From contig NC_016131.3 of the NCBI RefSeq assembly GCF_000005505.3, forward strand, positions 46,361,355 through 46,425,354: a DNA stretch of 64,000 bases, given 5' to 3'. Under the pieces are notes generated by a model. The model did not search any database. It was not told the DNA's origin and worked only from the letters and a program-made list of their open reading frames with translations. The position numbers were made by a program, and so were the translations under genes. This DNA is from Brachypodium distachyon (taxonomy: Eukaryota; Streptophyta; Magnoliopsida; Poales; Poaceae). Position 1 is the first letter of the stretch, and every line of letters begins with the position of its first letter. This document shows positions 11,201 to 23,191 of this stretch, piece by piece.

Positions 11201-11908
11201 ATCACAATACTTCTTCTCTGAATCCAATCCAATACAATGCTGCACCGAATACATATGGATGGCCATAATAGAATCCTCACCAAGCATGCGGTACTTGGCG
11301 CGGATGGATTCCTCCGCGGCGCGCCACGTCTCCACAGCGCCGTCCCCAACAATCCGCTCGGCCGCAACCTCCAGCTGCGATGGGCCGATTGCGGCCCACT
11401 CGGCCACTAGGAGCTCCCTGACCCGCTCCTCCGCCGCGGCCCGGCCGCCCCACAGCCCCCTCAGCACGGACTGCGAGAAGGCGTTCCCGACGGCGGCCTC
11501 GAACTGGTCCGCGACGGCGACGGCCTCGGGGGAGACGAGCGCGGGGTCCCCGCCCTCATCGACCGCGCGGCGCGCGCGGCCGTCGGGGCGCGCGAAGAGG
11601 GCACCCGCGGCGGCGTCGAAGTCGGGCGCGGAGGCGGCGAGGAATGCGGCGACGGCGAGGTGGGCGGCGGCGATGGCGGGCGCGGGGGTGGGTAGGGATG
11701 CGAGGAGCTGGAGGGTGTCGAGCGCGGCCGGGGAGACGGGGTCGGAGCCGAGGCGTCGGAGGAGCACGGAGCGGAGGAGGCGCCGGGTGGGGCGCGAGGG
11801 GAAGGGGAGCTCCGCGAGGAGCGCGTTGGCCGCCGCGGCCGGGGTGGAGGGGTCCCCCACGACGTGGTCCAGGATCAGGGACGCGTCCGCCGGCGTCAGG
11901 CGCGGCAT
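8225..11908 (-). CDS. Telobox Myb-domain protein (TRF-like, TRFL type)
   Basis: Exons 11908-11281, 9837-9485, 8720-8545, 8398-8332 and 8263-8225 join to 420 residues in continuous phase. The C-terminal end (about 366-420) is a single Myb/SANT repeat with Trp 372, Trp at the SNWKDIL helix and the recognition helix VDLKDKWRN at 409-417. That is the telobox signature of plant telomere-repeat binding (TRF/TRFL, SMH-like) proteins. Binding to TTTAGGG-type DNA in the nucleus is therefore expected from the family, not shown here. The GC-rich Ala/Leu-rich N-terminal exon has no domain I can name. The third donor follows CA with GTATGT, which restores DQFGSSNW. The long first intron (11280-9838) holds a degenerate extra copy of part of exon 2 and a Stowaway relic. 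A 93-bp Stowaway lies in intron 2. Confidence 0.88.
9203..9295. mobile_element. Stowaway MITE, complete
   Basis: A 93-bp element with inverted termini CTCCCTCCGATCCATAAAA and TTTTTATGGATCAAAGGGAG. It is flanked by TA on both sides (9201-9202, 9296-9297). It lies in intron 2 of the telobox Myb gene. Confidence 0.85.
10467..10544 (-). pseudogene. Partial copy of telobox Myb exon 2 inside intron 1
   Basis: About 78 bases closely match exon 2 positions 9588-9663 in the same orientation. Both copies encode the stretch LAARMDKAVDIN, followed by EVNN with small changes. The copy is bordered on its downstream (lower-coordinate) side by ~170 bases of unrelated GC-richer sequence. It is not needed for the reading frame. 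I read it as a partial local duplication that is degenerating, although use as an alternative cassette exon is possible. Confidence 0.7.
10893..10994. mobile_element. Stowaway MITE, left end degenerate
   Basis: The right end TTATGGAACAGAGGGAG is followed by TA. The inner left arm CCATAATTCTTGTCTC is kept, but the outer CTCCCTCCGT is lost. The same family as the complete copy at 39803-39915. It sits in intron 1 of the telobox Myb gene. Confidence 0.65.
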
Positions 11909-12738
11909 CTCCGCCGCCGTTCCGGGCGCGGGTTTGAGAGGGGAAGAGCGGGGAAGCGAAGCGGACGGTGGTTCAATGCCCCAAGCGGACGTTTGGGTTT
12001 CAATACCTCGGTTCAGACTTCAGACTTTCAGAGACATCCACCGTAAAATGAGCAAAGTACGGGTTTCAGAGAAGTACTCACCTCAGTTCCATAATTTTTG
12101 TTAAAATATTACATGTATTTAGATATTTTTTAGAAACAGATACATTCATTTTTGTCAAATTTGATAAAAATTATGAAACAGAGAAAGTAATATCGTAAGT
12201 TCACAGAATCTCGACTTCAGAAATTAAAGCATCACGAAGTTGAAATGATGGAGAAAGTATCAGCCTATCACCATGTAAATTTCAGCGCAACATGTTACAG
12301 CAAAGTCACTAAAGATAACCTGGGGAACATTGTTGTAGAGAGAAGCACATTTCCGTGCCGAATGTGCGTTTCCCAGCCCCCGTATCTTCCAAGTACAAGG
12401 TGCTAAAGCCCTTTTCTAGCTTGAGCAGCTGGCATAAAAGACCTGTTGTACCTCTTCATAACTTCATGCACCTGAGAGCTAGTAAGAGGACACAAGCACA
12501 AACTGCATTTGTTACAGGCTTTCTGGACATCGATCGCAGGCAGTAAACAAGGCTCTGTGTAGACCACGAGCCGTATACAACAGATCTCCACCAGCTGTTT
12601 GCCATAACACCTCATGTACATGCTCTTACAAATTTTGCCTTTCGCGTTTTGGAAAGCACCACAGCAGGTGTCAAGCAACCCTCTCCATCCTCGTCAGCTC
12701 TACATTTGCACCTTATTCATGTACAGAGTTAAGGGCAT
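11909..12738. other. Intergenic space between telobox Myb and Raf-like kinase
   Basis: Both neighbours are on the minus strand, so this holds the promoter and 5' UTR of the Myb gene and the 3' UTR of the kinase. It contains one degenerate Stowaway MITE. No other gene is supported. Confidence 0.5.
12077..12187. mobile_element. Stowaway MITE, degenerate
   Basis: The element begins CACCTCAGTTCCATAAT and ends ATTATGAAACAGAGAAAG, flanked by TA at 12075-12076 and 12188-12189. The termini have drifted from CTCCCTCCGT. Confidence 0.6.
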
Positions 12739-15700
12739 CTATTTCTGCGGTTGTGTCTTCGTAGGGGAAGCCGCCATGGCCCGTAGCCTCTTGACAACCT
12801 CCGTGAAGCTCGGCCTCTCTGACGGCTCAGCCGACCAGCACTGCTCCATCAGCGACCTCCACTGAGGATCGCATGACTCGGGCACTTCAGGTCGCAGGGT
12901 GTTATTCACTATCCCGCCTGGTTGTAGTCAGAACAATGTTCAGGAACAAGAGTCGCATTAGATTTAACCAATGAGGCTAGTGCAATGTGAGTTACAGTAG
13001 AGGTTACAAGCTTACCTATAATGGCACCATAATGCAAGTCAGCATAAGGCTCTTCACCAGTAAGCAACTCCCACATGACGATTCCAAATGAGAAAACATC
13101 GACCTACAAGCAAAGAATGTGAAGATAAATAGGGTAAACATGTCCAAATGCAGATCGGAGGAAGGGAATGTGTGCACTAGGATGAAGGATGCAGCTGGAC
13201 AAACCTTTTCAGAAACAAGGCTACTGCTGCCATTTAACAACTCAGGAGCCATCCACGGAAGTGTTCCTCGCACTCCACCAGAGATTAGTGTCTGGCATTT
13301 AACCTTTGATAAGCCCAAATCACCAACCTACAACACAACATGGTTACTGCAAAACTGAAAGTCTTCATGTCTGCTCTGTGCAAACCAGGTGCAAGAATAT
13401 TTGTTATTATAATGATTGTCAGAGGTAATTTTGCAAAATATGCAGAAAAGAGGAGACTGAAATAAGAATTGGAGGCCCGCACCTTGCATATAGGGCGTTG
13501 GGGATCTCTAAGGTTGACGAGCAGATTATCACTCTTCAAATCAAAGTGTACAATATTCTTCCCATGCAAATATTCCATACCAAACGCAACATCCATCACA
13601 ATTACTAGACGCCTGCGCCTATCAAATATCCTGCTGACAAAACAAACTGACATTAAAAGTGTCACCATACGAAAAGGATCGTGTATTTGCACTGAACAGT
13701 TTACATACTTGTCATGTCTTTGCAATGCTTGTCGAAGCGAACCGTTAGCCATGTACTCAGTTACTGTTGCAACAGATCCACCTGGTCCATCCAGAACAAC
13801 ACCATAAAATGCTACAACATTTGGATGGTGCAAGGATGCAAGCTTGCGAGCTTCATTCCAGAAATCAGTTTTCTACAGGAACAAGAAAAAGTTAGGATGA
13901 AACGGACTGATGGCTGAAAAGAAGCGGCAGTAAGTTAAACACAGACCATGCGCTGTTCCTCGGAAGCCTTCCCAGCAAAGCACCGGTCGTTGATTCTCTT
14001 TATAGCGACATCGGAACCTCTCCATTTTCCATGGTAAACAGTACCGAAGGTTCCAGAACCCAGTTCGCGCAATTCTTCAAGATCACTGTTCTTTATTATC
14101 TGCAATCACAAAGGGGAAAATAATGACGATATATTTTTAGGTGCATATGGAAAGCGCACATATAATCAACTTGTAAATGGTTAACAACCTGAAGGTTATC
14201 AATGTCATCTAGAACTGGCACTCCTTGGCTTGTTTTGTCTGACTCTTTGTTCGGTGCATCCTGAACCGAAAAACAAATCGAATCACAACTAATCAAACAA
14301 CAAAGAGGTATACCAGGGAAGAAAGAAACGTCATCAACCTCAATTTTTGGATCAACTACAGCTCCTTGTGAATCTATGTGATCCCCAGAGAACTCAGCTG
14401 GTTTGTCAGGTAAAGGTGACTGAAGAACAGATGCTGCCACACCTTCAGCAACAGCTTGTAATTGACGCTTGATACTTTCTTCTCCATATCCTTTAATAAA
14501 CAGAAGGAAAAAAAGGAATAATGAAGTTTAGTCCATTTCAGTGCTATAGATAAAATTATATACAATGAAACAGTATACCAAACCAACCTTTGCTTATTTG
14601 AGAAGGTTCTGGGTAAATATCCTTGAAAGTAGGGTCTTGAATACGTGAAAGATTGCCTTCTTCTAGGAGTGTGGCAGCATTTGAACTGGTGATTGCAGGA
14701 ACATGGCCCTCCACATATGGATCTCCAGAAACAACAGGTTCCTTGGCCAACTTGTTTGGTCTTGGGGCTGCTAAAGAAGCATTCCCCACTGCTTTCCAAG
14801 GATCCTGGTTTGAGAAAAGAGATTCTGTGTAAGCTGGCTCACGTGTTGCTTCCACACGATCAGTACCAGCAGTAGCCTGCAATACAGCTTGACTAGCAAC
14901 ATTATGAGGAGCAGAAACCAAGTGATTCATCATTTCCCCAGGATGCAGTGGAGGAGGTCCGGCAGGAGCCTGAACACCAGAGTAAGGAGGTCTCACAAGA
15001 AACCTTTCACTGGGAACAGGCTGTTCGATGGGTAGACCGAGGTTGTTCGAGACAGGAACATTGAGTAACATATTTGGCTGCTGGATTATCTCAGGGTGGA
15101 GATTTTGCACACCAACATTCAAAGAGGGAGGTGGTTGTTCAGTATGTCTCATAAGATTGTCCTCTGGGATAAAAGCAGGAACAGGGAAGGCATTGTTAAT
15201 GCCCATGTGATACCCTCCAGCTTGAGATTTGTAGATGGAACCACCATCCATATTCACAGGTGGCTTCTCAATTTTCCCATCGTCAATAGCACCATGGGCA
15301 ATAGCTGATTGTCCTAGCATAGTAAATTCTGGAGGAGCAATAGGACCTAAATGAACTCCTTGCATCAGACCATCGATAGCTCTAACATAATCATGAGGAA
15401 GGTCATTGGCATATTCTCTAACTGGATCTGCTACTTGATGATTTGGATTCTTCAATACACTAGCATCAATCCCTTGTCGATTGGTACTGACTCCATTCAA
15501 CAGAACTTGTGATGGCTGCATATTATGGAAGTGTTGCTGCTGATGTTGGTACATGGAAGCATCTTCAACACGAGCATGTGGAGGATGCCCCACAAATACT
15601 CCATTTGAAGTAGGTGCACTAGAAACTGGGAAAGTAACCATGGTGGGTTGAACCAACGCTCCTGCATCTGGTGATGGCATTGCTTGGACTGCAGGTTTTC

Positions 15701-17513
15701 TGGCATGATGTTTTGGATCAAATTGTGTCATCCCTGCTGTGCTCTCTGTTCTTGGTTCTGCTGTGTAATTAGCAGGAGATCCTGCACTTGCACCTGGACC
15801 ATGTTGTTTCACTGCATTCTCTTGATGGAGACTGTAAAATACTGGAGTAGCAACATGATTGTTTGCTGCATGAGGATTTCCCTGTTCCTGGATCATGTTA
15901 TCTGAATGGGCATGTGGCAGTACTTTCTGGCACATCATGCAATCATCATACCTCACTGCAGGCACGGTAGCTGAGCTTACCACCACTGGAATTGTCCCTG
16001 AGCTGGTCACCCCTGGCAAACTTACTGTGCTTGTCGCAACCGTTTGGACGGCATATCTCTGTGCATCACTTGTCTGCAAATGCATATGAGGCAAAGGAGG
16101 AAGCTGTGAAAGTGGCTGAAGTATCCTGTAATTCGGATCAACTGGAGTTTGTATTGGCCTTGTGGAATGAACATTCTCCAAAACACGTTCTGGACCAGCA
16201 GAAACAGGCCTCAAAGTACTGGCTAGGGTAGCAGCGTTCACCATGGAATTTGTTCCCGGAATACTGGGCACATACTGGTTCATTTGAACAGGCATCACAT
16301 TCGTAGATTGGGATACGCCATGCAGACCAAATTGATGTGCATTGATGTACTGGACTTGTTGTGGCTCTATATACGATTGTTGCATCTGCGACGTATAAGA
16401 GGCAACCTGAGGCTGCTGTTGCGGTGCAAAAGAAGCAACTTGAGGCTGCTGTTGCGGCACATAAGAGGCAACTTGAGGCTGCTGTTGCGGCGGCGCATAA
16501 GAGGCAACCTGAGGTTGCGGCGGCGCATAAGAGGCAACCTGAGGTTGCGACGGTGCAAAAGAGGCAACCTGAGGTTGCGATGGCGCATAACCAGCAACCT
16601 GAGCCGGCTGCTGATGGGGCACGTGAGAGGCGATTTGAGCCAGCTGATGCGACGGCGCATAACCGGCAACTTGATGAGGCTGCAGCGTTGGTGACTCTGT
16701 CCCAACAAGGATGGGATTGTGCGCGGGGATGCCCACTGCAGGAGATGAAACCGTGACAGCACTAAATCCTAACGACTCCGGAAAGGCACTATGGTAGTGG
16801 CTCACAGCTGAATACAAATATTCAGGTGGAACAGAAGGGGGCGGCACCGTTTGCGGCGACATACCTTCTACAACGGCGGCGTGCTCCGAGGCCTCCGAGT
16901 TGTGCGCCGACGACCCAGCGCTGGCGACGCTCTCCTTGCGGCGCATGGCCGCGACGGCCTCCGCGGAGACGCAGTTGATGGCGTCGATGTACCGCTGCCC
17001 CGGCTCGTCCACTGCGGCGGCGGTGGCGGCGAGGTGCGAACCGGAGCCGGACGCGGCGGCGTCGGTCCCGGAGGCCGGGAAGAGGAAGACGCGGAGCTTG
17101 GCGGAGCCGTCGGGCGCCGCCGCGGCCAGCTTCTCGTACTCCTCCATCATGTTGTCGTAGTCCTCCGGGGCCGAGACGGAAATGAGCGAGTCGAGGTCCT
17201 CCCCGGGGAGCTGGTACTTGACGAGCACCCCGCCGGAGCCGGCCTCGTCGACCGCCTCGACCTTCCGCATGAGCTCCCCGAAGGAGGCGGCGCGGGGCAC
17301 GGAGACGAGCCGCATCTGCCCGCCCACGTACCGCAGCGCCCCGTCCCCCGACCTCGGCGCGATCCGGCCGCCGAAGCTGCACAGCAGCTTCACCTTCCCT
17401 GCTGCCCCCGCCTCCTCCTCCCCCGCCGCCGCCGCCGCCGCCGCCGCAGCCCGCGCGCTCGGGCTCCCCGTGTCCCCCGCCCCCGCCACGCCGGCGCTCC
17501 TGTTCGCCATCAT
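12739..17513 (-). CDS. PB1-domain Raf-like protein kinase (MAPKKK, B group)
   Basis: Nine exons (17513-14588, 14490-14339, 14260-14189, 14099-13947, 13872-13709, 13630-13483, 13327-13205, 13103-13016, 12917-12739) give 1334 residues with all phases consistent. Residues about 40-147 form a PB1 interaction domain. A long Gln/Pro-rich middle carries about seven [13 protein letters not shown] repeats. The kinase domain spans about 1060-1325: GSGTFG (1064-1069), catalytic Lys 1084, HFDLKSDN with Asp 1186, the metal-binding loop as DLG (1208-1210) and WMAPE. The HFD and DLG variants, in place of HRD and DFG, occur in this Raf-like subgroup as I recall it. It is expected to phosphorylate Ser/Thr of partner kinases in hormone or osmotic-stress signalling. 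The exact member is not assigned. The start codon is the first in-frame ATG pair before a GC-rich Ala run. A TATA-like motif lies 181 bases upstream. Confidence 0.95.
16376..16610 (-). repeat. In-frame minisatellite coding Gln/Pro repeats
   Basis: About seven tandem units of 30-36 bases lie within exon 1 of the Raf-like kinase, each encoding a variant of QVASYAP plus two to four Gln/Pro residues. Unit length changes in multiples of three, so the reading frame is kept. Such arrays usually vary in copy number between accessions. Confidence 0.85.
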
Positions 17514-17693
17514 CGCCGCCGCCGCCCTAACGCTCAGACCTCCGCGTGCGCTCGCCGCGAAATCACGGGATCGGCGGTGGGGAACGGGGGATAAACTCCA
17601 ACTTCCCTTCTACTAGTTCTCCAGTTCCAGCGCTCCTATCTCCGCGGCTTTGTCCCGTGCTTGCGCGTGGCCGCCGCCGCCGCTGCTGCGTGC

Positions 17694-17700
17694 TTTATAT
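17694..17700 (-). promoter_or_regulatory. Candidate TATA box of the Raf-like kinase gene
   Basis: Read on the minus strand, ATATAAA lies in GC-rich DNA 181 bases before the start codon at 17513. It would place initiation near 17665. Confidence 0.45.
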
Positions 17701-18361
17701 CGGGCCGAGTGAACCAGTACGGATTGCGAGGAGGAGCAGTGAGAGAGGAACGGGATGATTGACGGGGATGGGTTTGATTCGGCCGGGTGGGGTGTGGGCG
17801 CCGCTGGAGCACGGCACGGTGCCACACCAACTATCTACCCAATGGGTACCAATCACGTGTACCGCGGTACTTTCTCTCCTTACTTCTTAATCTTGATTAG
17901 GAGATGATCGTGCGTCCCAGCGGTACCCGCTCGTCAGAAGCCCACACTCTTTCTCTCGTTTTCTCTCTCGTCCTCTCTCAGACCCGAGCGGCCGAGGCCG
18001 TGCTCTTCTCCTCCCCGCCGGGCGGCCTCTTCTCCTCCCGTGAGGCTGTCCTGGCCGCCGACCCAGCCCGCGCCGGCTTCGACCTCCCCCGCCGCCCCCG
18101 CCCATGCCAGTCGCTGTCCCGGGCTCTGCCAACGCGTCGGCCGCCGTCCCTGGCTTCGCCGCCGCCCCGGCCCACACGTGCGTGCCTCGTCGCCGCCCCC
18201 TCGCCGTCTCCCCAGCCCCGCCCATGTCCGCTGCCTCCCAAGCCCCTCCTGTGTCCGCCGCCGCGGTCTGGGATGTGGAAGCCCCCGCGCGCCGTGGAGG
18301 TGACGGAGAGATTTGTTTTTGATTCATTTTTTCTCCTGGTTTGAGGTTTGAGGATTGACCA
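17700..18361. other. Gene-free GC-rich segment
   Basis: C-rich, Pro/Arg-like open frames appear on both strands between 17900 and 18340, but none resembles a known family. A splice-like GGAGGTGACG border at ~18297 and the compositional switch afterwards could mark a 5' exon of an unrecognised or relict gene. No model is supported. Confidence 0.3.
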
Positions 18362-19212
18362 AGTACAACTTGATTTTTGAAGATCGACATGGACGTTGAA
18401 TTTGTACTTGATTTGAAGTTTGAGGATCGAATTTGTACTTGTTGGTACCGTGATTTTGTCCTGGTATGTGACGTATCTTGCCTCAATTCCTTTTTACTAT
18501 GTTAGATTCATGAAGTACTGTGTTTTTTTTTGCGGGGATGAGGCACTGTGTTTTGATGACTGTTCGTACTATGATTTTGTCTTGGTACATGATGTACTCC
18601 TCTTTGATTTTTTTCCATGTTAGATGATTGGTACCGTGTTTCGATGATTGTTTGTACTGTGTTTTTTTTTGCGGGGATGAGGTACTGTGTTTTGATGACT
18701 GTCGTACTGTGATTTTGTCTTGGTACATGATGTACTCCTCTTTGATTTTTTTCCCATGTTAGATGATTGGTACCGTGTTTCGATGATTGTTTGTACTGTG
18801 ATTTAGTACACGATGTACTGTTATGAATTGATGTACAAAGTCTTCATATGACAAAGTACTTAGATTGTTTCTTCTTCCTTTTTCTATCTCCATTGAAAAT
18901 TGAGGAGGTACTTATCATGTAATGTGACGTAATTTATCGTTGATGAGGTACTTATTAATTGTATGAGTTGAGAACTATCATGTACCTTGATGTATCTGTG
19001 ATGTATCTTCATGTACTTGTCATATACCTTGATGTATCTGTCATGTGCATGAGGTATTTCAAAAACTGTTAAAATGCATGTGATGTACCATACGATGTAC
19101 TTGTATCATAAGTTCATGTACAGGGGATATTTAAAACCTGATATGTACAGTTCATATAACCTAATGTACTAAATATGTACTTAAAAATATTTCATGTACC
19201 ACAATGTACTTA
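18362..19212 (+). repeat. GTAC-rich, AT-rich satellite-like tract
   Basis: A stretch of about 850 bases is dominated by recurring short words such as GATGTAC, CATGTAC and TTGTACTG, with dozens of GTAC palindromes. It has no convincing coding capacity. It contains a clear ~139-bp tandem duplication. Confidence 0.6.
18516..18793 (+). repeat. Two-copy tandem repeat (~139 bp)
   Basis: Copy 1 (18516-18653) and copy 2 (18654-18793) both start TACTGTGTTTTTTTT followed by GCGGGGATGAGG and end GATGATTGTTTG. They differ by a few substitutions and one-base indels. Confidence 0.9.
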
Positions 19213-19218
19213 AAAGTG

Positions 19219-19229
19219 GGGAGAGAGAG

Positions 19230-19260
<31 letters not shown>

Positions 19261-19264
19261 GAAA
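19219..19264 (+). repeat. GA/GAAA microsatellite
   Basis: A short GA run is followed by about six to seven perfect GAAA (AAAG) units. Confidence 0.95.
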
Positions 19265-19410
19265 GTTATCAGGTGGTAATACTGTTAATCCTGCACTCTA
19301 ATTTAAAGTGTCCGGAATTAACTAAGAGAGAGAAAAGAAAGAAGGCCAAACATGTGGCTATGAAGAGGGGTGCAAATACTCGTATTAGCTGGAGCACCGT
19401 ATCGTATCGT

Positions 19411-19800
19411 GAAGTTTTTTGCTCCTCTAGCCCCCTCGTCAGTTTAATTGATCAAAATGGACCCCTTTCAAATTAAATGTCAAAAATGGCCTGGCGGAAT
19501 GCACTTGTTGCCAATTAAAACGGCGGAAAACATCTACTGCCAATTAAGATGGCGGAAAGCACTTTTTTGAATTATAAAAAACCGTCATTTACACTTTGTG
19601 GATCATGTGGGCCGAGCAGCCAGCTCACGCCTTCCGCCAACACAACTGACAAAAGGTACTTTTTCTGCCAACTCAATTGGTAAAAAGATCTTTCCGCCAA
19701 CTCAATTGATAAAAGGGCACACGTCTCATTTTTTGGACTTTTGGTCAGGCTAGTTTTAACATTCGGAACTTTGCAAGGGGCTAGAAGAGCAAAAATTTCC
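19411..19800. mobile_element. Putative Mutator-type MITE (390 bp)
   Basis: The left end GAAGTTTTTTGCTCCTCTAG and the reverse complement of the right end, GGAAATTTTTGCTCTTCTAG, match over about 24 bases continuing into CCCC. The element is bounded by the direct repeat CGTATCGT (19403-19410 and 19801-19808), which extends to nine bases if one terminal G is counted. Both arms carry short subterminal repeats of GGCGGAA/TGCCAATT type in opposite orientation. An 8-9 bp duplication fits Mutator-like or hAT elements. There is no coding capacity. Confidence 0.7.
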
Positions 19801-20783
19801 CGTATCGTGGATAGCACCCACGGACGGCTCGATGAAGCTTGGAGATATGGATGGTTGGATTAGCTTAAGATCGATCCTAGGAGAGCGTTGTCGTGCCGTG
19901 TCGTGTGAGCGAATCCAGCCAGCGCTGGGAAGATCGATACTAGTGTGCTGTTGTTTTATCTCGCGGAGCTGCGGATCAGGCCTCGTGAGTGCACCGTACT
20001 GTATGTTAAATCTTCCGGTCTACCGGCTCACGTACAAGTCGTCGTGTGGGCAACTGGGCATGTGGCTCGTCAGCTTAATGCTCGTGTTTGACTTCTCTCC
20101 ATCGTTGTCCGTGGAGTAGTGCGTATTGTATCGCATCACTGGGTACCGTATGAAAATGTTGTGTAGTTAGTCAGGACGAGGGGCTATGCTCACGCGAGGG
20201 AGGGAGCCGGAGCATCGCTGTGCCTGTTGGTGCCAACAATGGACGGGGCACAAATGTGTACTCGCTCTTTAGTTAGGTGGGATTGACGAAATGGAGCCGG
20301 AAAAAAGACATTTTTGTTCTACGGAAAGACAAAAAAGAGAAAATTTGATGTGAATGGTGTCTTTATGAAAGTTCTGTTATGCAGGCATACAGTGGCAGAG
20401 CGTGACGAAAAGCCAAGAGGGGTTAATTTAATTTCAAATAGCGGTACATATGCAAGATTTTTTTTACTAGAAGATATTGAATTAACAGAGTACCTCATCA
20501 AATTTTAACTGGATTCATACAATCTTAGATGTTCATTTCGTCGATTACATGATAATTGGCATGGTTAGAAAAGAGAGGAACGAGAGAAAAATCGACATAT
20601 ATTATCTAAAAATTAACATACACATGCTATATTAGGGCACATTTGAGAGGTTTTTTGAATTAGGACAATTATCTAAAATATATAATCTTCTTTTGTGTGT
20701 AGTTTAGAATCTTGCAAAAAGAAAAACTAGAATAAATAAGGGATTTCAGAAAAGAACGTGAGACCAAGATTCATTAAATTATA

Positions 20784-20896
20784 CTCTCTCCGTCCCACAT
20801 TAAGTGACTTTCTATTACATGTATCTAGACATATTTAGTATATATATACGTCCATATTTAAACAAATTTGGATCACTTAATATGGGACGGAGGGAG
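20784..20896. mobile_element. Stowaway MITE, complete
   Basis: A 113-bp element with inverted termini CTCTCTCCGTCCCACATTAA and TTAATATGGGACGGAGGGAG, flanked by TA at 20782-20783 and 20897-20898. Confidence 0.9.
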
Positions 20897-23191
20897 TAGT
20901 TGATCTTGTGAACTAACACAACACCATGTTTGATCTGTTGGTTAATGTGGTTGAGTCTTGTTTTTGCAGCCGGTTGTGATTAAAGAGCCATAGCTAGTAG
21001 ATTCTCGTGCACACTTGCATACGGTTACCTCATGATTTGGCCTATGCATCAGATGAAATATATACGTCCGACTGAAAACACATGTAATTTTATTTTGGCC
21101 AGAAACTGCAGGGGATGCCACGATATTGCATATATGAAGCAAAGTAAAAACGTACATGCTATTTACAGGGAGAGAGAAAAACAAACCTATACAAATGAAC
21201 AAAATACTGAGTAAGGAAGGCTATCTATCAACAAAACATATTTGTGCACACATGTCATTGATACATTGTCCATAGTATAGTAAAAAATTTGCAATTTATA
21301 AGGGGGTTGCAGCCCAGTTTGGCCTCCATTACCCTCCGCCAGTGCATGTATAACAGATGTGCATTGAGCACAAATGACATTTTATGTCGTTTTATTACTA
21401 GAAACTGTGAAAATTGTGGACGAATGAGGCACGGTCGTAGAAATAAATAAAAATCAGTTACAGGTAACCACGTGTTATCACGCAGCTCGTCATCGATCAT
21501 CGTACGCCAAATCAAAACTGCCGGAGCAGTACTGAAACAAGTCAGAGCCACTTAAACAAATCAACATCTATAGTAAGAGTACTAGTACTAACGCTGTCTC
21601 CTTTGAAGGCAAATACCCCTCCCTGGCGAAACACGTCCGTGTACCACCTAGGAACTCGCAGCGACGCGTGGGCGGGCGAGCCGACACGGCGCAGCAGCCC
21701 AGCTTCGTCACAAGGCTTCGGTTGCACCGGCGCGACAGGGATCCAACGTCGTCCGGGACGTTAGAAAAAAGAATGGGTGTCTGGTTCTGGGTGCGAAAAG
21801 TGCTTCGCCTCCAAGGAAAAATAAAAACGGCCAGGGCGAGGCCGCGGCGCGTGGCGGGGGACGTGGTGTTGGCTGGACGTGTGCTGATTTTTTTTTATCT
21901 TATGAAACGGAAAGGGACGGACGGCATGTGGGCGAGCCGATACGTGTAAGCCTGCTGTAGCTGCTTCGCGGAGGATGATTAACGGCTGAAACAAAGCGTG
22001 CGAGATCAGAGTCAGCGTCTGCCTTCCCGACACGTGCTTCGAGTTCCAAGCTTTCGCATTTCCTGAATGCATGGCCGTAACCTCGCTGAGAGCGACCGTA
22101 TGCTACTAGTACTATGCTACAGTGAAAACTGTGAAAGCGAGAGCGCTAGAGGAACCGCTGCGACACATGGAAAAGGACGTGGGATTTGGAAGCGCGTGAT
22201 GTCTGCTCTTTGAGTTCTGACTGAATCCTTGTCCGCGCGCGGACACGACAAAACGGCCGACATCAACCACACCCAACCTCCAAACCCCCCCGGCACGGCA
22301 GGCACGCACGCAGGACCCCGGCCTTCTCCAGAAACAAGGTTACGTCCATCCTACTCTATTAGACTATCACTGCTCCCTTTGTTTTTCCACGAAACGAGAT
22401 TTTAACTGACTCTGCGTTAGACACCATGCACGCACACATTCGGCCGGTCGTTTTTCTCCGGATGAGCACGTAAAGTCCGAAGATCCAAGACCCCAGACCA
22501 AAGGGATGTCGCGTGTGGACTTGGACGCCGACCAGCAAAGCAAAAGGGCGGCAAGAGCTAGCGGGGACGGCGTTTCCTCGTTTTCAGATAAGGGAACGAC
22601 GACCCTGAATACAGGCACTGGGGCGCGGCCCGGTCGTTGGCCGGTCAGCCGGCGGAGCCTTCGGCGTTCGTGCCGTGGGCGGCTGCGGAAGTGCGGAAGG
22701 AGTCGCGGTAGAACCGTGGAAACTGGAAAGCGTTCCTGTGGTTAACCTGGTGTTGGCCCGGACGGTGGGAATGGTTCGGGCCAGTCGCCCATGTAATTTT
22801 GTAGTATCTATTTTGGGCCGAAGATCGCATTTTGTGTCCGTGGGCTAGGATCGAAAGAAATTGAGAAGTAGTGCCTGTCACAGACTCACGTGTGTTCTTT
22901 CTTTTCTCTCTCTCAAAAAAAAACTGTGTTCTTTCTTTTGGAATTTCGGATCACTCTTCACTCCTGATCTGAGATCACCTTGTCGATGGTACGTTTCGGT
23001 TCCTGTCAGAGTTCGACTTGCCGGTCTCTCGACTTCAGTAGCGTAGATTGTAGAACTGGGAATTAGACAATCTTGGAGCAATCCCAAGATTTCCCAACGC
23101 TTGGTCAGTGGCTCAGTGCCACAGACAGGTGAAATACTCCAAGATGTTTTATACTTTCGGGAGCAACTGTTATGAGATCCGGGGCCTCTGG

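Noticed and set aside
16822..17594. Long overlapping frames on both strands in the Raf-like kinase first exon
   Set aside because: GC-rich shadow frames; only the frame encoding the PB1 domain and repeats continues in phase through the kinase exons.
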